Of a stretch of 64,000 nucleotides of DNA, positions 58,235 to 64,000 are shown in pieces. A model generated the notes under the pieces. It was not told where the DNA came from. It saw only the letters and a program-made list of their open reading frames with translations, and did not search any database. The stretch's first letter is position 1; each line of letters begins with the position of its first letter. The stretch comes from Bog-756 sp963704585 (lineage in GTDB: Bacteria > Actinomycetota > Acidimicrobiia > Acidimicrobiales > RAAP-2), in NCBI GenBank assembly GCA_963704585.1, contig OY969919.1, positions 558,001 to 622,000 of the forward strand, in the 5' to 3' direction. Both the position numbers and the translations under genes were made by a program.

Positions 58235-59674
58235 TCACGAGAGCCCGTGCACGGCCTTGAGCTCCACGTACTCGTCGAGCCCTGCCGCCCCCCACTCGCG
58301 CCCGATCCCCGACTCCTTGTACCCGCCGAAGGGCGCGAGCGGGTCGGGGGCGTACCCGTTGATCCCGAAGGTCCCGGTCCGGACCCCCCGGGCCACCGCG
58401 AGCCCGCGCTCGACGTCGGCCGTCCACACCGACCCGGCGAGGCCGTAGCGCGACTCGTCGGCGAGCCGGACCGCGTCCGCGTCGTCGTCGTAGGGGATCA
58501 CGCAGAGGACCGGTCCGAAGATCTCCTCCTGGGCGATCCGCATCGCGTTGTCCACGCCGGCGAAGACCGTCGGCCGGACGAACCAGCCGACCGGCAGGTC
58601 GGGCGGGGGCGACGCGCCGCCGACGACCACCCGGGCGCCTTCGGCCGTGCCCGACTCGATGTACCCGCGGACCCGTGCGCGCTGGCGCTCGCTCACCAGC
58701 GGGCCGATCCTCGTCTCCGGCGAGAACGGGTCGCCCACCGGCAGTGCGGACGCGGTCGACGCGACGACTTCGACCAGCTCATCCTCCCGCGAGCGCGGCA
58801 CGAGGATGCGGGTCTGGGCCGCGCAGGCCTGGCCGTTGTTGACGAACGACGCGTACCGGAGACCCTTGGCGAGCGCGACCGGGTCCGCGTCGTCGAGCAC
58901 GACCGCCGCGGACTTGCCGCCGAGCTCGAGGCTCACCCGCTTGAGTCCCTCGCCGCAGCGTGCCGCGATCTCGCGCCCGGCCGCCGTCGAGCCGGTGAAG
59001 GCGACCTTGTCCACGCCGGGGTGGGCGACGAGCGCGCGACCGGTCGACGTGTCGCCGGTCAGGACCGAGACCGTCCCGGCGGGGAGGCCTGCCGACTCGA
59101 CGATCTCCGCGAGGAGGACGGCGTCGACCGATGCCTCCGGCGCGGCCTTCACCACCACGGTGCACCCGGCGAGGAGGGCCGGCGCGAGCTTGGTGGCGAT
59201 GAGCACCTGGGGCACGTTCCAGGCGACGATCGCGCCGACCACCCCGACCGGCTCGCGCCGGAGCAGGAAGTCGAGGTAGCGCCCAGGGACGCGCTCCTCC
59301 CAGGCGGTCGCGGCCGCGACCTCGGCCATCGACTCCATGATGTCGGCCGGGGCGGCCACCTGGCCGAGGCGCGAGAAGCCGATCGGCGACCCGTTCTCCG
59401 ACGTGATGACGGCTGCGAGCTCGTCGGCGCGTGCGCGGTACGAGTCGACGAGACGACCGAGCGCCGCGATGCGCTCCGCGACGGGCAGTCGCGGCCAGTC
59501 GCCGTGGTCGAAGGCCTCCCGCGCGGCCCGCACCGCGCGCTCGACGTCCGCCGGCCCCGCGCAGGGTACCCGGCCGAAGGGACGCTCGGTGTGGGCCTCG
59601 ACGACGTCGATCGTCCCGGTGGCGACCGGGGTCAGCCACTCGCCACCGACGAAGAGACGGGTGTACTCGCGCAT
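58235..59674 (-). CDS. NAD(P)-dependent aldehyde dehydrogenase
   Basis: A 479-residue aldehyde dehydrogenase. GAIVAWNVPQVLIATKLAPALLAG is the cofactor region, FTGSTAAGREIAA the glycine motif, VSLELGGKSAAVVLDDA holds the catalytic Glu and NNGQACAAQTR the nucleophile Cys284. IAQEEIFGPVLCVIPY and the end PFGGYKESGIGREWG are typical. It would oxidise an aldehyde to a carboxylate, perhaps the product of P450 oxidation by the downstream gene product. Nine bases separate it from the dehydrogenase before it, so they are co-transcribed. Confidence 0.92.
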   Translation of the reverse strand: MREYTRLFVGGEWLTPVATGTIDVVEAHTERPFGRVPCAGPADVERAVRAAREAFDHGDWPRLPVAERIAALGRLVDSYRARADELAAVITSENGSPIGFSRLGQVAAPADIMESMAEVAAATAWEERVPGRYLDFLLRREPVGVVGAIVAWNVPQVLIATKLAPALLAGCTVVVKAAPEASVDAVLLAEIVESAGLPAGTVSVLTGDTSTGRALVAHPGVDKVAFTGSTAAGREIAARCGEGLKRVSLELGGKSAAVVLDDADPVALAKGLRYASFVNNGQACAAQTRILVPRSREDELVEVVASTASALPVGDPFSPETRIGPLVSERQRARVRGYIESGTAEGARVVVGGASPPPDLPVGWFVRPTVFAGVDNAMRIAQEEIFGPVLCVIPYDDDADAVRLADESRYGLAGSVWTADVERGLAVARGVRTGTFGINGYAPDPLAPFGGYKESGIGREWGAAGLDEYVELKAVHGLS

Positions 59675-59683
59675 CGCGTGCCG

Positions 59684-60845
59684 TCAGCGGGGCAGGCCGA
59701 GGAGGCGCTCGCCGATGATCGTCCGCTGGATCTCCGAGGTCCCGCCCGCGATCGGGGAGGCCTTCGACCAGAGCCACTGCCGCTGCCACTTCCCCGCTGC
59801 CGGGTTGCCCTCCGCGCCGGCGGTGAGCGGCGACCACTCCCCCACCACGGCCATCGCGGCCTCCGAGAGCTGCTGGGTCATGTCGGTCCAGGTCAGCTTC
59901 ACCACGCTCGACTCCGGCCCCGGCGCGACGCCGCGGCCGAGCCGGGTCATCGTGCGCAGGTTGTGGAGGCGGAGGATCCGGAGCTTCACGTAGGCGTCCA
60001 CCAGCTGGTCGGCGACGAGCGTGTCGTCGAGCGCGCCGTTGGCGGCGGCGAGCTCGAGCAGCTGGTCGAGGTAGACCTCGTGGACGACCTGCTCCTTGAA
60101 TGGGAAGGTGGTGCCGCGCTCGTGCGCGAGGGTCGTGTTGGCGACCGACCAGCCCTGGTGCACCCCGCCGATCACGTGCTCGTCGGGGACGAAGACGGCG
60201 TCGAAGAAGACCTCGTTGAATTCGGCCTCCGCGGTGAGGGTGACGAGAGGGCGGATCTCGACGCCGGGGTCCTCCATGTCGACCGCGACGCAGGTGATCC
60301 CGCGGTGCCGGGGCCCCTCGGGATCCGTGCGGACGAGGGCGATCCCCCACCGTGCGTACTGGGCGAAGCTCGTCCAGACCTTCTGCCCGTCGAGGACCCA
60401 GCCGCCCCCGACCGGTGTCGCACGGGTCGCGAGCGAGGCGAGATCGGAGCCGGCGCCGGGCTCGCTGAAGAGCTGGCACCAGATCTCCTCGGCGGTGAGG
60501 ATGGGCGGCAGCCACCGCTGCCGCTGGACGTCGTCGCCGTGGGTGAGCAGGGTCGGCCCGACCAGGTTCACGCCGGTGCGGTTGACCGGCTGGGGCGCCC
60601 GCGAGCGCCGCGTACTCGACGTTGAAGATGGCCACCTCGAGCGGCGAGGCCCCCCGACCGCCGAACGTCTCGGGCCAGTGGATACCGACCCACCGGTCGG
60701 CGGCGAGCCGCTCCTGCCACCGGCGTCCGGAGTGGAACTCCTCGTCGAACGAGTCGAACACGGGGGTCGGCTCGACGTTCGCCGCGAGCCAGGCGCGCAC
60801 CTCGTCGCGGAAGCGGCGCTCGCTCTCGCTGAGCGCAAGGTCCAT
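59684..60845 (-). pseudogene. Acyl-CoA dehydrogenase large subunit (FadE26-like), frameshifted
   Basis: The enzyme is split by one extra base. From ATG 60845 come MDLALSESERRFRDEVRAWL and WVGIHWPETFGGRGASPLEVAI, reaching NVEYAALA at about 60601. The rest continues in another frame, APQPVNRTGVNLVGPTLLTHG, WCQLFSEPGAGSDLASLATRA, GQKVWTSFAQYARWGIALVRT and SPIAGGTSEIQRTIIGERLLG, to the stop at 59684. Deleting one G of the GGG run (CCC at 60598-60600 on the plus strand) gives a 386-residue protein aligned with the 45654 protein throughout. The catalytic Glu position is Gly (AGGT). It heads the P450 operon and is divergent from the HyuB gene. Confidence 0.85.
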
Positions 60846-60955
60846 CGCTCGATCCCTCTCGACCCGGGTCCACCGCCGGCCGACCGGCGGCCGGGCGCCG
60901 CCACACCGTAGCGGCCGTCCCCGGTCGGCGGCGACGACGCCCGGCGGCGGACATG

Positions 60956-60963
60956 CCATACTC
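60956..60963. promoter_or_regulatory. CCATACTC motif between divergent genes
   Basis: CCATACTC lies 75 bases before the HyuB-like GTG 61038 and 110 bases before the dehydrogenase ATG 60845. It may serve as the -10 of the rightward gene (TGC-CATACT, an extended -10 layout) and shares its core with the sites at 29033-29039, 45617-45625 and 52786-52794. Confidence 0.35.
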
Positions 60964-61037
60964 ACTGGAAGGCAACCGCGTTCCCGCGGGGCCCGCCGGC
61001 GGTGACGGCACCGGGAGGGGAGCAGGGAGGTAGGTCC

Positions 61038-62795
61038 GTGGCTGGTTCGACGGCAGTGGACATCGATCCGATCACGGCAGAAGTCGTGCGCTCCGCGATG
61101 GAGACGGTCTGCTTCGAGATGGCGACCTACGTCTCGCGCACCGCGACGACCCCCATCCTCAACCAGTCGAACGAGCGCAACGCCACGATCCTCGACGCGA
61201 CCGGACGGCTCGCGGCCCTTTCCGTCGGGATCCCCCAGTTCATGCTCTCGAGCACCCTCCCCGTGCGCTACGCACTCGAGCTGTTCGGCGAGGACCTCGT
61301 CCCCGGCGACGTGATCGTCGCCAACGACCCGTACCACGGCGGCGGCCATCTGCCGGACTTCAACGTCTTCGCCCCGGTCTTCGACGAGACCGGCGAGCTC
61401 CTTCTCATCGCCTCGATCCAGTGCCACCACGGCGACACCGGCGGTGCGATGGCCGGCGGCTACAACGTCTTCGCCAAGGACATCTGGTCGGAGGGCACCC
61501 GCTACCCCGCGCTCAAGATCATCGACGGGGGGAAGGAGCGGCGCGACGTGGTCTCGCTCATGCGGGCCAACAACCGCCTGGCCGGCTTCATCGGCGACCT
61601 CCGCTCCCAGGTCGGCGCCGCACAGCTCGGGGTCGCCCGGCTCGAGGAGATCGCCCGCCACCACGGACCGGACACGGTGCGGGCCACGGTCGACTGGTCG
61701 ATCGCCGACTCGCGCCGGCGGCTGCAGCGGGAGATCGAGCAGTGGCCCGACGGCACCTACGACGCGGACATCTACTTCGACGCGGACCCGGCCGGCAACA
61801 CGGACATCAAGGTCCACGTGAGCGTGACCGTCGACGGCAGGCACCTCGTCGTCGACTTCACCGGCTCGGACGACCGCCCGGAGATCCAGGCGTGGTCCAC
61901 GTTCGGCAACACGCGGGGCAACGTGGTGTCGCAGCTCGCGAGCATGGTCGACCCCGCGATCCCCAAGAACGAAGGGTTCTTCGACTCGATCGAGATCATC
62001 GCCCCGCTCGGGTGCTGCATCAACCCCGCGGAGGGCAAGCCGGTCTCGAGCGGGACCCACCACCCGGGCGTGGAGGTCAGCGACGCGATCGCCGTCGCGC
62101 TCAGTGCGGTGATCCCCGAGCGGTGCAGCCCACAGACGTACAAGTTCGGGAGCCCGCGCCAGATGTGGGGCGACCTCGACCCGCGCACCGGCCGGTCGTT
62201 CTTCGACCACGGCGGCGAGGTCTCGGCCGGTTGGGTCAACGCGGTGCAGGGCGTCGACGGCTGGGGCGCCCTCTCGGCCTCGTCCGGCAATCTGATCAAG
62301 GCGACCGCGGAGTTCAACGAGGGCCTCTTCCCCCACTTCATCCGCGGACGCAACTACCGCACGGACTCCGGTGGCCCGGGACAGTGGCGGGGCGCGTGCG
62401 GGAGCCTCTTCGTGAAGGAGGTCCGCACGCCGACCTACGTGAACCAGTACGTGGTCAACCGCTTCCACCTCCACCCCGGCATCGCCGGCGGCAGGAGCGG
62501 CGCGCCCGACCGCTGCGTGCTGAAGGGCACCGTCGAGGTCGCGCCCGCGGTCGCTAACCTGCTGCTCGACACGGGTGAGCAGCTGGTCTACGAGTTCGGC
62601 GGCGGCGGAGGATGGGGCGACCCGCTCCAGCGCGACCCCCGGGCGGTGCTCGACGACGTCTGGGACGAGTACGTGTCGGTGGAGGGCGCGCTGCGCGACT
62701 ACGGGGTGGTCGTCGCCGGCTCGCTCGAGGAGATGACCCTCTCGGTCGACGAGGCCGCGACCGCGGCCGAACGAAAGCGCCGCGCCGGGGACTGA
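61038..62795 (+). CDS. Hydantoinase B/oxoprolinase (acetone carboxylase alpha-like) family protein
   Basis: A 585-residue HyuB-type protein. ITAEVVRSAMETVCFEMATYVSRTATTPIL, VIVANDPYHGGGHLPDFNVFAPVFD, IQCHHGDTGGAMAGGYN with metal-binding His and Asp, FGNTRGNVVSQLASMVDPAIPKNEGFFDSIEI, and a C-terminal FGGGGGWGDPLQRDP are all family hallmarks. GTG 61038 has GGAGG 7 nt upstream; a GTG at 61002 in frame is less well placed. Family members form ATP-dependent complexes with a HyuA subunit, cleaving cyclic amides or carboxylating ketones. No HyuA gene is visible; it may lie outside the window. It is followed by an aldehyde dehydrogenase 29 bases later. Confidence 0.87.
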   Translation: MAGSTAVDIDPITAEVVRSAMETVCFEMATYVSRTATTPILNQSNERNATILDATGRLAALSVGIPQFMLSSTLPVRYALELFGEDLVPGDVIVANDPYHGGGHLPDFNVFAPVFDETGELLLIASIQCHHGDTGGAMAGGYNVFAKDIWSEGTRYPALKIIDGGKERRDVVSLMRANNRLAGFIGDLRSQVGAAQLGVARLEEIARHHGPDTVRATVDWSIADSRRRLQREIEQWPDGTYDADIYFDADPAGNTDIKVHVSVTVDGRHLVVDFTGSDDRPEIQAWSTFGNTRGNVVSQLASMVDPAIPKNEGFFDSIEIIAPLGCCINPAEGKPVSSGTHHPGVEVSDAIAVALSAVIPERCSPQTYKFGSPRQMWGDLDPRTGRSFFDHGGEVSAGWVNAVQGVDGWGALSASSGNLIKATAEFNEGLFPHFIRGRNYRTDSGGPGQWRGACGSLFVKEVRTPTYVNQYVVNRFHLHPGIAGGRSGAPDRCVLKGTVEVAPAVANLLLDTGEQLVYEFGGGGGWGDPLQRDPRAVLDDVWDEYVSVEGALRDYGVVVAGSLEEMTLSVDEAATAAERKRRAGD

Positions 62796-62824
62796 CCCGC
62801 GCCGCCGACCCGGGAGCCTCCCCC

Positions 62825-64000
62825 ATGACCACCACCTCCGTCACCGGTGACCCGGTGACCGCTGCCGGCGAGTTCCGGATGCTCGTCGACGGGCGGCTCG
62901 TCGAGGCCGCCGCCGGCGGTGCCTTCGACAACCGCAACCCGGCGACCGAGGAGGTGCTCGGTCAGACGGCCGACGCGACCGCCGTGGACATGGACCTGGC
63001 GATCGCGGCCGCACGCAGAGCATTCGAGCAGACCGCCTGGTCGACCGACCGCGTCCTCCGCCAGCGCTGCCTCCGCCAGCTGCACGACGCGATCACCGGC
63101 GAGCAGGAGCTCTTCCGGACCGAGCTGGTCGCCGAGGTCGGCTGCCCGGTCATGACCACCCACCTCGCCCAGCTCGACGCTCCGCTCAGCGAGGGGCTGC
63201 GCTGGCCGGCCGAGGAGATCGACCGGTTCGAGTGGGAGCGCACGCTCCCCGACAACGCCACCTTCGGCATGGACAGCTGGCAACGCGTGGTGAAGGAGCC
63301 GGTCGGGGTGGTCGGCGCCATCATCCCGTGGAACTACCCGTTCGAGATCCTCATCGGGAAGCTCGGGCAGGTACTCGCCACCGGGAACACCATGGTGGTC
63401 AAACCCGCGCCGGACACCCCGTGGAGCGCCACGCGCATCGGACGGCTCATCGCCGAGCAGACCGACATCCCCGCAGGAGTCGTCAACATCGTGACCTCGT
63501 CGGACCACCTCCTCGGCGAGCAGCTGGTGGTCGATCCGCGGGTCGACCTCATCTCCTTCACCGGCTCGACCGCGGTGGGCCGCAGGATCATGGCGGCAGG
63601 GGCGCCGACGCTCAAGCGGCTCTTCCTCGAGCTCGGCGGCAAGTCCGCCGACATCATCCTCGAGGACGGCGACGTCGAGACCAAGATGGCCTTCCTCGGG
63701 TTCTCGTGCCTCCACGCCGGCCAGGGGTGCGCGATGCTCACCCGCCACCTCGTCCACCGCGCCCGGTACGACGAAGCGGTGGAGCTCGCCACCGCCGCGA
63801 TGGAGGGCGTGGCCTACGGCGACCCGACGGACCCGGAGAACATCCAGGGCCCCCAGATCAGCGCCCGCCAGCGCGACCGCGTCCTCGGCTATGTCGCGAA
63901 GGGGGTCGAGGAGGGCGCGCGCCTGGTGACCGGCGGCGGCCACCCGTCCCACCTCCCGACCGGCTACTACGTCGAGCCGACCCTCTTCGCAGACGTCGAC
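62825..64000 (+). CDS. Aldehyde dehydrogenase (3' end outside window)
   Basis: The frame from ATG 62825 is open to the last base (392 codons), so the C-terminus lies beyond the window. MLVDGRLVEAAAGGAFDNRNPATEEVLGQ opens it. GAIIPWNYPFEILIGKLGQVLATG, FTGSTAVGRRIMAAG, LFLELGGKSADIILEDGD with the catalytic Glu and HAGQGCAMLTRHLV with the nucleophile Cys302 follow, the last numbering identical to classical aldehyde dehydrogenases. The Cys motif has Gly-Gln-Gly-Cys-Ala, as in betaine-aldehyde-like dehydrogenases. It is not a close copy of the 58235 enzyme. It probably shares a transcript with the HyuB-like gene. Confidence 0.9.
   Translation, partial: MTTTSVTGDPVTAAGEFRMLVDGRLVEAAAGGAFDNRNPATEEVLGQTADATAVDMDLAIAAARRAFEQTAWSTDRVLRQRCLRQLHDAITGEQELFRTELVAEVGCPVMTTHLAQLDAPLSEGLRWPAEEIDRFEWERTLPDNATFGMDSWQRVVKEPVGVVGAIIPWNYPFEILIGKLGQVLATGNTMVVKPAPDTPWSATRIGRLIAEQTDIPAGVVNIVTSSDHLLGEQLVVDPRVDLISFTGSTAVGRRIMAAGAPTLKRLFLELGGKSADIILEDGDVETKMAFLGFSCLHAGQGCAMLTRHLVHRARYDEAVELATAAMEGVAYGDPTDPENIQGPQISARQRDRVLGYVAKGVEEGARLVTGGGHPSHLPTGYYVEPTLFADVD

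Noticed and set aside
58779..62474. Very long leftward open frame opposite the HyuB gene
   Set aside because: Only its piece over 60601-60845 is real (start of the dehydrogenase). The rest is antisense shadow of HyuB or out-of-frame with the dehydrogenases.
1..64000. Defence system, biosynthetic gene cluster, prophage or CRISPR array
   Set aside because: No polyketide/peptide synthase modules, recombinases, transposases, nuclease or helicase genes, or spaced repeats were found. All genes fit primary or secondary catabolism.

Overview
This 64 kb window is a densely coding, very GC-rich stretch of bacterial chromosome. Many starts are GTG, and reading frames on both strands sit in short operons of two to four genes. 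The two F420-type oxidoreductases (1674-2078 and 41347-42231), the actinobacterial layout of the branched-chain-type ABC transporter, and the many mycobacterium-like FadE/FadD/CaiB/enoyl-CoA hydratase proteins point to an actinomycete. A non-mycobacterial lineage such as Acidimicrobiia is my guess, but taxonomy is inference. I see no tRNA, rRNA, insertion sequence, CRISPR array or phage gene, and no gene-free stretch above 300 bases.

Layout. 1-3 kb: end of a class III aminotransferase fused to an SCP2 sterol-carrier domain, then a thioesterase, an F420-type flavin-fold protein and an SCO6745-like protein. 3.1-9.3 kb: a leftward operon of lipoprotein binding protein, fused LivH-LivM permease, two ATPases and a thiolase, with a good sigma-70-type promoter at its head. 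9.4-11.7 kb: four small metabolic enzymes (AllA-like, cupin, RraA-like, RidA-like). 11.8-20.4 kb: arylsulfatase, acyl-CoA synthetase, Gfo/Idh oxidoreductase, VOC protein and two amidohydrolases. 20.4-26.2 kb: SDR, phosphotransferase, two acyl-CoA dehydrogenases (one a fused double enzyme) and a ferredoxin. 26.3-29.9 kb: copper amine oxidase, methyltransferase, enoyl-CoA hydratase. 30-41.3 kb: acyl-CoA synthetases, phosphotransferase, cytochrome P450, SDR, two family III CoA-transferases, amidohydrolase, hydratase. 41.3-54 kb: a fatty-acid/steroid-type beta-oxidation block including a FadD17/FadE27/FadE26-like trio and a fused class I CoA-transferase. 54-64 kb: acyl-CoA synthetase, a leftward operon (ACAD, aldehyde dehydrogenase, uncharacterised protein, P450), a HyuB-type protein and a second aldehyde dehydrogenase cut by the window end.

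Together the genes describe import, activation to CoA esters, beta-oxidation and CoA transfer of branched, cyclic or steroid-like carboxylic acids, with P450s and aldehyde dehydrogenases to oxidise unactivated ends. The substrate cannot be read from the sequence. The SCP2 domain, fused FadE34-like enzyme, FadD17/E27/E26-like trio and multifunctional-enzyme-type SDR lean towards sterol side chains or similar.

Three things stand out. Six genes are broken by single-base frameshifts in GC-rich tracts, which look more like sequence errors than decay. A CCATACT motif recurs in four divergent intergenic regions. A tandem 16-bp operator-like repeat lies in front of the fused CoA-transferase. I do not see a novel defence or mobile system here.
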